DNA of 64,000 nt. It comes from DATMGU01 sp035555315 (GTDB taxonomy: Bacteria; Pseudomonadota; Alphaproteobacteria; ATCC43930; CGMCC-115725). This document shows positions 27,133-35,785 of this stretch, piece after piece. The notes beneath the pieces are model-generated. The model saw nothing but the letters and a program-made list of their open reading frames with translations. It was not told the DNA's origin and searched no databases. Every line of letters starts with the position of its first letter. The stretch's first letter is position 1. The stretch spans positions 21,203 to 85,202 of the forward strand of contig DATMGU010000083.1 in NCBI GenBank assembly GCA_035555315.1. Reading direction: 5' to 3'. The position numbers and the translations under genes are program-made.

Positions 27133-28350
27133 GTGAGCGAATCCGTGAAGAGGGACATCGAGATCCGCCGCCCTGGCCCCACCTCCACCGGGAAAGCGCT
27201 GGTGCGCATGGCCCTCGCCATCGTCGTGCTGGGAGGCGGCGTCGCGGCGCTGAATTGGGGATTGTCGTCGAGAAAAGCGCCGTCCGCGGCGGCACCCGGC
27301 GCGGCATCGGTGCCGGTGATCGCCGGCGCGGCCACCATGCGCGACTTGCCCGTCTGGCTTTCCGGGATCGGCACCGTCACGCCGCTGAACGCGGTGGATG
27401 TCAAGGTGCGGGTCGACGGCCAGTTGCAAAGCGTCGCCTTCACGGAGGGGCAGGAGGTCGCCGCCGGCCAGCTTTTGGCGCAGATCGATGCACGGCCGTA
27501 CCAGGCGTCGCTGGCGCAGGCGCAGGCGAACCGGCAACGCGACCTGGCGCAGTTCGCCAATGCCCAGCAGGAGGTCGCGCGCGCCAGCAAGCTGATGAAT
27601 GCGGGCGCCGGCACGTCGCAGAACTTCGACACGATGAAGGCGCAGCAAGCGGCATTGCAGGCGACGCTCGACGCGGATCAGGCCGCGATCGATTCGGCGC
27701 GGCTGAATCTGGAGTTCACGCGCATCGTCTCGCCTCTGGCGGGCCGCGTGGGATTACGCCAAATCGATCCGGGCAGCATCGTGCATGCCAGCGACGCCGC
27801 CGGCCTCGTCACGATAACCGAGATGGCTCCCATCGCGGTGCTGTTCTCCCTGCCGCAGGACGAGCTGGCGGCGGTGGCGGAGGGGCAGCGTGACGGGGCG
27901 CTGCCGGTGGCGGTGGATACGCGCGATGGCGCCAAGCACATCGCCGACGGCCAGCTTGTATTCATCAACAGCTCGGTGGATCAGACCAACGGCCAAATCC
28001 AGCTGAAGGCGGTCTTCGATAATCCCGACCGCGCCCTGTGGCCGGGCGAGTTCGTTTCCGCGCGCGTGCTGGTTCGCACCGACCGCGACGCCACCGTGGT
28101 GCCCGCCCAGGCGGTGCAGACTGGTCAGAACGGCCTCTATGTCTATGCGCTCAAGCCCGACGACACCGTCGCCCCGCAGCCGGTGACGACCGGCCCGACG
28201 GTGACCGGCTTCACCGAAATCCGCTCCGGCCTGGCGCCGGGGCAACGGGTGGTGCTGGACGGGCAGTCCCGCCTCGCCCCCGGGACCCATGTGACGATCG
28301 CCCCCGATGCCCCTCCCAGTGCCACTCCCGTGCCGGGAGCCCCGTCATGA
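27133..28350 (+). CDS. RND efflux periplasmic adaptor (membrane fusion protein)
   Basis: 405 residues with one N-terminal membrane anchor (about 21-43). The lipoyl half-motifs (VDVKVRVDGQLQSV and FTRIVSPLAGRVG), an alpha-helical hairpin between them and beta-barrel domains follow, as in MdtA/AcrA adaptors. It links the inner-membrane pump to the outer-membrane channel. It starts directly after the channel gene, and its stop overlaps the pump start (28347-28350), a coupled arrangement. The low-complexity Pro/Ala/Ser C-terminus is similar to the tail of the upstream protein. Confidence 0.93.
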   Translation: MSESVKRDIEIRRPGPTSTGKALVRMALAIVVLGGGVAALNWGLSSRKAPSAAAPGAASVPVIAGAATMRDLPVWLSGIGTVTPLNAVDVKVRVDGQLQSVAFTEGQEVAAGQLLAQIDARPYQASLAQAQANRQRDLAQFANAQQEVARASKLMNAGAGTSQNFDTMKAQQAALQATLDADQAAIDSARLNLEFTRIVSPLAGRVGLRQIDPGSIVHASDAAGLVTITEMAPIAVLFSLPQDELAAVAEGQRDGALPVAVDTRDGAKHIADGQLVFINSSVDQTNGQIQLKAVFDNPDRALWPGEFVSARVLVRTDRDATVVPAQAVQTGQNGLYVYALKPDDTVAPQPVTTGPTVTGFTEIRSGLAPGQRVVLDGQSRLAPGTHVTIAPDAPPSATPVPGAPS

Positions 28351-31300
28351 GCATTTCCAGGCCGTTCATCTATCGGCGCATCGGCACCTGCCTGCTGGCG
28401 GTCGGCGTGGTTTTGGTGGGGTTGGTGGCCTATCAGGGCTTGCCGGTATCGGCCCTGCCGCAGGTCGATTATCCGACCATCCAGGTGCAGGCCCAGCTGC
28501 CGGGGGCCAGCGCGCAGACCATGGCGACCTCGGTCGCGACGCCCTTGGAACGGTCGTTCTCCAGTATCCCCAATGTGACGCAGATGACCTCGTCCAGCTC
28601 GCTGGGCGTCACCTCCATCGTTCTGCAATTCGACCTGAACCGCAACATCGACGGCGCCGCGCAGGACGTGCAGACGCAGATCAACGCGTCGTCCGGGCTG
28701 CTCCCCAAGAACATGCCGAACCCGCCCAGCTACAACAAGGTGAACCCGGCCAATGCCTCGATCATCTCGCTGGCATTGACCTCGCCGACCCTGCCGCTGA
28801 CCGAGCTGGACCGCTACGCCGAGGACTTCATCGCGCAGCCGATCGCGCAGCTCCCTGGCGTCGGCATCGTGGATTACCACGGACAGCAGCGGCCGGCGGT
28901 GCGCGTGCGCGTCGATCCGGAAAAGCTGGCCGGGCTTGGACTGACCCTGGAGGATGTTCGCTCCGCGATCGGCAGCTCTACCATCGATGCGCCGAAAGGC
29001 ACCTTGAACGGCCCGCACCAGGCGGTGGTGCTGAACGCCACCGACCAGCTTCTGAGCGCGGATGCCTATCGGTCCATGGTGATCGCCTACCGCGGCAACG
29101 CGCCGATCCGCCTGCAGGATGTCGGCACCGTGGTCGATGCGCCGGAGGATATGTACGAAGCCGCGTGGTTTCAGGGGCAGCGCGCGATCATCGTCGACGT
29201 GGCGCAGCAGCCGGGGTCCAACGTCGTCTCGACCATCCAGGCGATCAAGGACAAGCTGCCGTCCCTGGCTGCTTCCCTGCCGGCGGCGGCGGAGCTGCAT
29301 ATCGTGGGCGACCGCACGCAGACGATCCACGCGGCGATCAGCGACGTGCAGCTCACCATGATCATCACGATCGCGCTGGTGGTCATGGTGATCTTCGTGT
29401 TCCTGCGGAATTTCTGGGCGACGCTGATCCCCAGCCTGACGATCCCGCTCTCGCTGATCGCGACCTTCGCGGCGATGTACGCGCTCGGCTACAGCCTGGA
29501 CAACCTGTCGCTGATGGGGCTGACCATCGCCGTCGGCTTCGTGGTGGACGACGCGATCGTGGTGATCGAGAACGTCATCCGCCACATGGAAGCGGGCAAG
29601 CCGCGGCTGGAAGCGGCGCTGGAAGGGGCCCGCGAGGTCGGCTTCACCATCGTCTCGATGACCGTATCGCTGATCGCCATCTTCATCCCCATCCTGCTGA
29701 TGGGCGGTCTTGTCGGGCGGCTGTTCCGCGAATTCGCCATCACCATCAGCATCGCCATCATCATGTCGGGAATCATCTCGCTGACCGTGACGCCGATGCT
29801 GTGTGCCTGGCTGATCCAACACGATTCCGACCGCCAGCCGAGCCGGCTGTATCAATGGTCGGAGCGGCAGTTCGAGAGCATCACCGCCGGATATGGCCGG
29901 CTGCTCGACAGGGTGCTGCGCTATCAGAAGCTGACGCTGATGGTGATGGTGGCGACGATCGGCCTGACCGGATGGCTGTTCGTGACGGTGCCGAAGGGCT
30001 TCTTCCCGCAGGTCGATACGAGCTTCGTGCTGGGGATCGCCAAGGCCGCTCCGGACATCTCGTTCGATGCGATGTCCGGCAGGATCAACGCGCTGGCCGA
30101 CATCGCCATGCGCGATCCGGCGGTCGACACGGTGGATTACTGGATCGGCGCCAATCCCACCGTCAGCCAAGGCCGCATCCTGCTCAACCTCAAGCCGCTG
30201 GGCCAGCGTTCCGATACGGCGGATCAGGTACTGGCACGCCTGCGGCGGCAGATGACGTCGGTGCAGGGCATCACCCAGGGCATGCAGGTTCGCCAGGACA
30301 TCCAGGTAGGCGGCCGGCTTTCCGCCGCGCAATACCAGTACACGCTGCAGGATGCCGACGTGCAGGAGTTGTACAAATGGTCCTCGCTGCTGGAGACGAA
30401 GCTGGGCGCGCTGCCACAGCTGCGCGATGTCAGCTCCGACCGGCAGGCCTCGGCGACCAGCGTGACGCTGGACATCGACCGCCCCACGGCGTCCCGCATG
30501 GGTGTGACCGTGCAGGCGATCGACGACATCCTGTATGACGCGTTCGGCCAGCGACAGGTGGCGACGCTGTTCTCGCCGCTCAACCAGTATCATGTGATCG
30601 AGGAAGTCGATCCGCGCTACCAGCTCAGTACCGAGGCGCTTCGGCACCTGTTCGTGCGGTCGTCGACCACGGCCAAGCTGGTACCGCTGAATCTGCTCGT
30701 TCAGGTCCGGCAAGGCGTATCGCCGGTCACCATCAACCATCAAGGGCTATTCCCGGCGGTGACGCTCTCGTTCAACCTCGCCCCCGGCACGGCGCTGGGC
30801 GACGCGGTGAACGCGATCAACGCGGTGGAGCAACAGGCCCACATGCCCGCCACCGTCAGCGGGACATTCCAAGGGGCGGCGCAGGTCTTCCAGAGTTCGC
30901 TGAGCAGCGAGCCATGGCTCATCCTCGCCGCGATCGTGACGATCTACATCGTGCTCGGTGTGCTGTATGAAAGCGCCATCCATCCCCTGACGATCATCTC
31001 CACCTTGCCCTCCGCCGGGGTCGGCGCGCTGTTGGCGCTGCTGGCATGTGGCCAGGATCTTTCGATCATGGGTATGATCGGCATCCTGCTGCTGATCGGC
31101 ATCGTGAAGAAGAACGCCATCATGATGATCGACTTCGCTTTGGTGGCCGAGCGCGACCAAGGCATGTCGCCCTTCGATGCGATCCGGCAAGCCTGCCTGC
31201 TGCGGTTCAGGCCCATCATGATGACGACCTTCGCGGCGCTGCTCGGCGCCCTGCCGTTGGCCTTCGGCCACGGCGCCGGCGCGGAGCTGCGTCAGCCTTT

Positions 31301-31487
31301 GGGCATCGCCATCGTCGGCGGTCTGGTCGTCTCCCAGATCCTTACCCTGTTCACGACGCCGGTGGTCTATCTGTGGTTCGACCGCGTGCAGCATGCCCTG
31401 CGCCGTCGCCCCGCCAGGCGCCTGACCCAAGGGCCGGAGACCGGCGTGTCGACCCCCCGGACAAGCCGCGGTTCCGCGCCGGTCTGA
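28347..31487 (+). CDS. RND multidrug efflux pump, MdtB/MdtC type
   Basis: 1046 residues, the usual HAE1-RND size. Twelve membrane segments in two halves are expected; the proton-relay aspartate pair is visible in helix 4 (VGFVVDDAIVVIEN), and the helix 10 lysine lies in GIVKKNAIMMID. The porter-domain block GVTSIVLQFDL near 87-97 is conserved. MdtBC-type pumps export drugs, bile salts and aromatic compounds; the real substrate is unknown. The start at 28347 is preferred over the longer frame because of the overlap with the adaptor and a normal N-terminus. It is convergent with a chemoreceptor gene; a tandem repeat lies at the junction. Confidence 0.94.
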   Translation: MSISRPFIYRRIGTCLLAVGVVLVGLVAYQGLPVSALPQVDYPTIQVQAQLPGASAQTMATSVATPLERSFSSIPNVTQMTSSSSLGVTSIVLQFDLNRNIDGAAQDVQTQINASSGLLPKNMPNPPSYNKVNPANASIISLALTSPTLPLTELDRYAEDFIAQPIAQLPGVGIVDYHGQQRPAVRVRVDPEKLAGLGLTLEDVRSAIGSSTIDAPKGTLNGPHQAVVLNATDQLLSADAYRSMVIAYRGNAPIRLQDVGTVVDAPEDMYEAAWFQGQRAIIVDVAQQPGSNVVSTIQAIKDKLPSLAASLPAAAELHIVGDRTQTIHAAISDVQLTMIITIALVVMVIFVFLRNFWATLIPSLTIPLSLIATFAAMYALGYSLDNLSLMGLTIAVGFVVDDAIVVIENVIRHMEAGKPRLEAALEGAREVGFTIVSMTVSLIAIFIPILLMGGLVGRLFREFAITISIAIIMSGIISLTVTPMLCAWLIQHDSDRQPSRLYQWSERQFESITAGYGRLLDRVLRYQKLTLMVMVATIGLTGWLFVTVPKGFFPQVDTSFVLGIAKAAPDISFDAMSGRINALADIAMRDPAVDTVDYWIGANPTVSQGRILLNLKPLGQRSDTADQVLARLRRQMTSVQGITQGMQVRQDIQVGGRLSAAQYQYTLQDADVQELYKWSSLLETKLGALPQLRDVSSDRQASATSVTLDIDRPTASRMGVTVQAIDDILYDAFGQRQVATLFSPLNQYHVIEEVDPRYQLSTEALRHLFVRSSTTAKLVPLNLLVQVRQGVSPVTINHQGLFPAVTLSFNLAPGTALGDAVNAINAVEQQAHMPATVSGTFQGAAQVFQSSLSSEPWLILAAIVTIYIVLGVLYESAIHPLTIISTLPSAGVGALLALLACGQDLSIMGMIGILLLIGIVKKNAIMMIDFALVAERDQGMSPFDAIRQACLLRFRPIMMTTFAALLGALPLAFGHGAGAELRQPLGIAIVGGLVVSQILTLFTTPVVYLWFDRVQHALRRRPARRLTQGPETGVSTPRTSRGSAPV

Positions 31488-31539
31488 TCGGCGTTACGCC
31501 GATTTGACGCCCTGATCGGGGTTACGCCGATTTGACGCC
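31484..31539. repeat. 28-bp tandem repeat at a convergent gene junction
   Basis: Two adjacent copies (31484-31511 and 31512-31539) differ at one base. Each contains a GGCGTTACGCC-like or GGGGTTACGCC palindromic core; in the first copy ATCGGCGTTACGCCGAT (31488-31504) is a perfect 7-bp stem with a 3-base loop. The first copy carries the stop codon of the RND pump gene, and the second encodes the last residues and stop of the minus-strand chemoreceptor. It may act as a weak bidirectional terminator. Confidence 0.75.
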
Positions 31540-33225
31540 GATGAGAAACTCGCCGACTTCGCTGTCCAGTTCCTCGGCTTGCCGGGCGAGACCCGCCGAA
31601 GCCCGCAGAAGCTCTTCCGCCGCGGCCCCGGTGGTGGCGGACGCCTCGCGGACGCCCGTGATGTTGTCGGAAACCGACTCGGTTCCCCTTGCCGCCTCCT
31701 GAACGCTGCGGGCGATTTCCTGGGTCGCCGCTGTCTGCTCCTCGATCGCCGCGGCGATGGTCATCGCGATATCGGACATGTCGGCGATGGTCCGACCGAT
31801 GCCGGTGATCGCCGTCACGGTCTTCATCGTCAGGGTCTGGATCTGGCTCACCTGGTTTTCGATATCGCCCGTCGCCCTGGTCGTCTGGGTCGCGAGGTTC
31901 TTGACCTCCGACGCCACCACCGCGAAGCCCTTCCCCGCCTCGCCGGCGCGTGCCGCCTCGATCGTCGCGTTCAACGCCAGCAGGTTTGTCTGGTCCGCGA
32001 TCGCCGAGATCAATTGCACCACATTGCCGATCTTCTGGGCGCCTTCCGATAGCTGGTCGACCGTCTGTCGCGTTTCCTGGGATTCGGCGATCGCCCGCTG
32101 GGCGATGTCGCGCGACATCGAGACCTGCTGGCCGATTTCCCGGACGGTCGCCGCCAGTTCCTCGGACGCCGCTGCGACGGTCTGTACGTTGGTGGACGCC
32201 GCTTCGGCGGCCGACGCGACCACACCCGTCTTGTGATTGCTCTGTTCGGCGGTCGACGCCATCTCGTTCGCTGTCGCCTGCATTCCCCCCGCGGCCTCCG
32301 CGAGCGCCTTCACGAGGCTTCCGATCTTCGTCTCGAAGGCGTGCATCAATGTCTCCAGCGCTTCGCCGCGGCGCTGTTTCGCGGCGCCCTCGGCTGCCTG
32401 CGCCGCGGTCAGCTCGACGGTTCGCCGCATATTGTCCTTGAAAACCTGCAGCGCGCGGGCCAGGGCGCCGACCTCGTCGCCCCGAGTGGTGCCCGCGATG
32501 GCGACCTCGATGTCGCCAGCCGCCAGCCGCTCGACCACCGCGGTCGTCCGGCCGAGAGGGCGCGCTATGGAGGCGACCACGGCGTAGCAAACCAGCACGC
32601 CGAGCAACGCCGCCGCGATCAAGGCGAAAGCGGTGGTCCATCGAGCGCTTTGATAGACCTCGACCCCGTGATCGGCCGCATTCTTGCCCCCGATGGTCTT
32701 GAAGGCCACATCGGCGATCACCTGGGCCATTGTTTGGTCATAGGCGTCCGCATCGGGGCCGCGATAAAGAGTCAAATACTCTTCCAGATTTCCACCGTTC
32801 TGAGCAATGCTCAGTACTTTACCGCTGCTTTCAATATATTTAGACCAGGCAATGTCGAACGCTTTCATAGATTGCTCGTCCGGCGTCCCTTTGTTGATTA
32901 AGGCAGAATAAGATTGGCGGATTTTATCTATTTCGGATTTCGATTGCTGGACAATCATGTTGTCGCGTGGCAACGCGTCGGTCTTGCCGCTGATCACGCT
33001 CATCAGCAGGCGTGTTTCCCGGACTCGATATTGTCTGACCTCGGCTTCGAGCTGACCCAGCGTCGCGACCGATGGTAGCCAATTGTCCCTGATCTCGCTC
33101 GCTTGATCATTGACGGCGGCCGTCCGGCTCAGCCCGAACAAGCCGAGGCTACAGGTTGCGAGAAGAGTTGCCAGGGAGGCTAAGACGATCTTCTTGTATA
33201 TAGACGCGTCGGTCCAGTATCTCAT
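31522..33225 (-). CDS. Methyl-accepting chemotaxis protein
   Basis: 567 residues. Membrane helices at about 12-33 and 195-215 flank a periplasmic four-helix-bundle sensor domain. HAMP follows, then the long signalling coiled coil with the highly conserved hairpin tip IADQTNLLALNATIEAARAGE. It has no C-terminal CheR-binding pentapeptide. It should report an unknown chemical to CheA/CheW. No che genes are in the window, so it works with a chemotaxis system encoded elsewhere. The gene is transcribed from an unusually AT-rich upstream region. Confidence 0.93.
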   Translation of the reverse strand: MRYWTDASIYKKIVLASLATLLATCSLGLFGLSRTAAVNDQASEIRDNWLPSVATLGQLEAEVRQYRVRETRLLMSVISGKTDALPRDNMIVQQSKSEIDKIRQSYSALINKGTPDEQSMKAFDIAWSKYIESSGKVLSIAQNGGNLEEYLTLYRGPDADAYDQTMAQVIADVAFKTIGGKNAADHGVEVYQSARWTTAFALIAAALLGVLVCYAVVASIARPLGRTTAVVERLAAGDIEVAIAGTTRGDEVGALARALQVFKDNMRRTVELTAAQAAEGAAKQRRGEALETLMHAFETKIGSLVKALAEAAGGMQATANEMASTAEQSNHKTGVVASAAEAASTNVQTVAAASEELAATVREIGQQVSMSRDIAQRAIAESQETRQTVDQLSEGAQKIGNVVQLISAIADQTNLLALNATIEAARAGEAGKGFAVVASEVKNLATQTTRATGDIENQVSQIQTLTMKTVTAITGIGRTIADMSDIAMTIAAAIEEQTAATQEIARSVQEAARGTESVSDNITGVREASATTGAAAEELLRASAGLARQAEELDSEVGEFLIGVKSA

Positions 33226-33669
33226 AATTCTCTCTATGTACGAAGAGGAGTGACTGCCGTTACCCTTATTTGCGGCTCGGTTTTGTAAAAAAGTTATGAA
33301 TATTTGTATGGTTGATATTTAGATGCATCTCGTAATGTTCGATACTTAAAACACTTCGCGTTGAGATATATAATATATATACAATACAGAATCTGATATA
33401 TCATGACGGATAAATGAGCCATCTATTGGTAAAATAAACAAGAAAACCCTTCATGACCGACTAACATGTTACGAATTATAATGATTTCCAACTATTAAAA
33501 ATCGATGAACGGCTCTATTGGCGTCATACTGGATATATCGGGGGATCTCGTGTTCGGCATTCCGGCGAAAACCGCATCGAACCGTTCGCCGCCGATCTCC
33601 GCCCCCGATGGGCATGGTCACATCGGCGATGCCGCGTAGGATCTCGGCAGGCCCGATTATCGTGGAAAA
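33226..33669. other. AT-rich intergenic region with possible gene remnant
   Basis: About 33240-33520 is strikingly AT-rich compared with the rest of the window and has runs of TATATA. It holds the promoter of the chemoreceptor gene and no convincing gene. From about 33520 to the end of the hydroxyacid oxidase gene, composition returns to normal, and minus-strand coding-like stretches appear in two frames. The AT-rich part may be foreign DNA or a site for a silencing protein. Confidence 0.5.
33494..33669 (-). pseudogene. Possible decayed gene fragment after the hydroxyacid oxidase
   Basis: Directly after the hydroxyacid oxidase stop, the same frame continues with coding-like codons (FSTIIGPAEILRGIADV...). 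At a run of five G bases near 33610 the coding-like reading shifts to another frame (EIGGERFDAVFAGMPNT...) that ends at a TAA at 33494-33496. Neither part has a start with a ribosome binding site. A frameshifted remnant is the simplest explanation. The parent family is not recognised, and chance is possible in GC-rich DNA. Confidence 0.25.
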
Positions 33670-34827
33670 TCAGGGTCCTCGGGGGCGCACATAGCCTTCG
33701 CCGATGCGGTCGAGGGACGGGCAGCCGAGCAGCGCCAGGGTTCGGCTGATCTCGTCCCGTAGCAGGTTCAGCACATGGGTGGCGCCGGCCTGCCCGGCGA
33801 CGGCGGTGCCGAACAGCACCGAGCGGCCGACCAGCACCGCCTGGGCGCCCAGTGCCATCAGCTTGACGACGTCGCTGCCCCGCCGCACGCCGCCATCGGC
33901 GAGCACGGTCAACCGGTGCCCGACCGCCTGTACGATCTCCGGCAGCACCTCCACCGGGCTCACGGCACCGTCCAGGTTGCGGCCGCCATGGTTGGACACG
34001 ACGATCGCATCGGCCCCGCATTCCGCCGCGCGTATCGCGTCGTCGGCGCGCAGCACGCCCTTGACGATCAGCTTTCCGTGCCAGCGCTGGCGCAGGGCGT
34101 CGAGATCCGCCCAGGTCATGTCGGCGGCCAGGCCCAGCCTGTCGCTCAGCGCGGCTCGGGTGATCTTGTGGCGGAATTCGGACGGATAATGGGCGTAGGT
34201 CGGTATGCCGCCGTCGCGCAGATAGCGGCCGAGCACCCGCCACAGCCAGCCCGGATGGGCGGCGAGGTCGAGCCCGCCGCGCCAGGTCGCGCGCATCGGA
34301 ATGCCGAAGCCGTTATGGATGTTGTACTCGCGCTTCGGCGCCACCACCGTGTCCACGGTCAGGATCAGTGCCTCCGCTCCCGCGTCGCGCGCCCGGTCGA
34401 TGAAATGCTCGGTGATCGTGCGGTCGTTCAGCACATAGAGCTGGAACCACAGCCGCCCGCCGGCCTTCTTCGCGATCGTCTCGATCGGTGTGATCGACTG
34501 AGTGGATACGCCGAACGGCACCCCCGCCGCCGCCGCGGCCTTGGCCAGTTCGACCTCGCCCTCGTGCCACATCAGCCCGGCCAGGCCGGTCGGCGCCACG
34601 ATCAGTGGCAAGGGCTGGCGCTGTCCGAACAGCTCCACCCCCAGCGTGCGCCGGCTGACATCGGTGAGCACGCGCGGATGCAGCTTCACACCGTCCAGGG
34701 CCGCACGGGTGGCGCTCAGCGCCACCTCGTCCTCGGCACCTCGGTCGATATATTCGAACATGCCGCGCGGCAGCCGCCGCCGGGCCAGGCGGCGGATTTC
34801 CTCGACGTTCAGGGCGTGATGGTACAC
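33670..34827 (-). CDS. FMN-dependent alpha-hydroxyacid oxidase/dehydrogenase
   Basis: 385 residues of the lactate/glycolate/mandelate oxidase family, a TIM barrel with FMN. Markers are the N-terminal FEYIDRGAEDE, FMN-binding PTGLAGL and FQLYVL, the catalytic His and Arg in SNHGGRNLDG (about 287-296), and ADGGVRRGSDVVKLMALGA. It oxidises an S-2-hydroxyacid to the 2-oxoacid. The exact acid cannot be read. It is the last gene of a minus-strand set with a DapA-like aldolase and an ABC importer, three bases from the aldolase, so it probably acts on the imported compound or its breakdown product. Confidence 0.9.
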   Translation of the reverse strand: MYHHALNVEEIRRLARRRLPRGMFEYIDRGAEDEVALSATRAALDGVKLHPRVLTDVSRRTLGVELFGQRQPLPLIVAPTGLAGLMWHEGEVELAKAAAAAGVPFGVSTQSITPIETIAKKAGGRLWFQLYVLNDRTITEHFIDRARDAGAEALILTVDTVVAPKREYNIHNGFGIPMRATWRGGLDLAAHPGWLWRVLGRYLRDGGIPTYAHYPSEFRHKITRAALSDRLGLAADMTWADLDALRQRWHGKLIVKGVLRADDAIRAAECGADAIVVSNHGGRNLDGAVSPVEVLPEIVQAVGHRLTVLADGGVRRGSDVVKLMALGAQAVLVGRSVLFGTAVAGQAGATHVLNLLRDEISRTLALLGCPSLDRIGEGYVRPRGP

Positions 34828-34830
34828 GGC

Positions 34831-35730
34831 CTAGGTTAGCAGCCCGTCGTTCCGCAGCGCGTCGATCGCGGCACGCAGCGCTACCAGCACCGTCTCGGCC
34901 GGGCGGCGCAGCGGCGGCAGCGCGTGGCCGGACGGCAGGCCGATCATGCCCAGCGCCTCCTTCAGCGGGCCCGGATTGGGCTCGGCGAAGATCGCGTCCA
35001 GCAAGGGCAGCAGGCGGCGCTGCGCGGCGATGGCCTCGTCCAGCCGGCCGCCGATGGCCGCTTCGAACACGCGCACCCAATAGGCCGGCAGCAGCGCCGC
35101 CGAGGCCAGGATCCCGCCACAGGCACCCAGCGCCACCTGCGCCGGAAACAGCGTATCCTCGCCGCTCAGCAGGGCGAAGCTGTCATCCACCGAAGCGGCG
35201 ATCCGGTTGAAATGGTGCATGTCCGTGTTGCACGCCTTCATGCCGATGATCGTCCGGTCCGCGGCCAGTTCGGCCAGCACGGCGGCGTCGGTGATGATGC
35301 GCGTGCGATAGGGGATGTCGTAGAACACCAAGGGCGCATCGACATCGCCGCGATAGGCACGGAAATAGTCGCGGATGCCCGCTTGGCTCGGCGTCACATA
35401 GAACGGGGCGATCAGCAGCAGCGCGTCGGCCCCGGCGGCCGTGAGCTCCCGCCCGGTCTGCACCGCCTCGGCATAGCCGGGGGAAAGCACGCCCGCCACC
35501 ACCGGCACCTTGCCGGCGGCGACTTCGGCGGTGATCTCCACTACCCGGATGCGCGCGGCCGGGGATAGGGCGGTGAACTCGCCGGTGCCGCCCATCGGCA
35601 CCAGCCCGGTGGCCCCGCCCTCCAGCAGGAATTTCACCAGGCGGCGCAGCGCCGCCTCGTCGACGGCGCCACCCTCCGTGGTGGGGGTGGGGAAGGCCGG
35701 CAGGATGCCGCGGAGTACAGGGTTGGACAT
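34831..35730 (-). CDS. DapA-family (dihydrodipicolinate synthase-like) aldolase
   Basis: 299 residues, a class I aldolase TIM barrel. The Schiff-base lysine is K165 (IIGMKACN), Tyr137 lies in VFYDIPYRT, and the GGTGEF block (about 47-52) binds the oxoacid carboxylate. The K-A-C-N surroundings and the neighbours (importer, hydroxyacid oxidase) point to a catabolic sugar-acid or hydroxyproline-type aldolase or dehydratase, not lysine synthesis. It lies between the oxidase gene and the permease gene on the same strand with a 55-base gap to the permease. Confidence 0.88.
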   Translation of the reverse strand: MSNPVLRGILPAFPTPTTEGGAVDEAALRRLVKFLLEGGATGLVPMGGTGEFTALSPAARIRVVEITAEVAAGKVPVVAGVLSPGYAEAVQTGRELTAAGADALLLIAPFYVTPSQAGIRDYFRAYRGDVDAPLVFYDIPYRTRIITDAAVLAELAADRTIIGMKACNTDMHHFNRIAASVDDSFALLSGEDTLFPAQVALGACGGILASAALLPAYWVRVFEAAIGGRLDEAIAAQRRLLPLLDAIFAEPNPGPLKEALGMIGLPSGHALPPLRRPAETVLVALRAAIDALRNDGLLT

Positions 35731-35785
35731 GTCACAGATCCTTCGATGGTTGGATGCGGGGTCTTGAAGGGATGCGGGGAAGCCG

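Noticed and set aside
28143..30743. An 866-codon open frame on the minus strand inside the RND pump gene
   Set aside because: It is antisense to a fully recognisable RND transporter, its translation is rich in Arg, His, Asp and Gln, as expected of mirror frames in GC-rich DNA, and no family pattern is visible.
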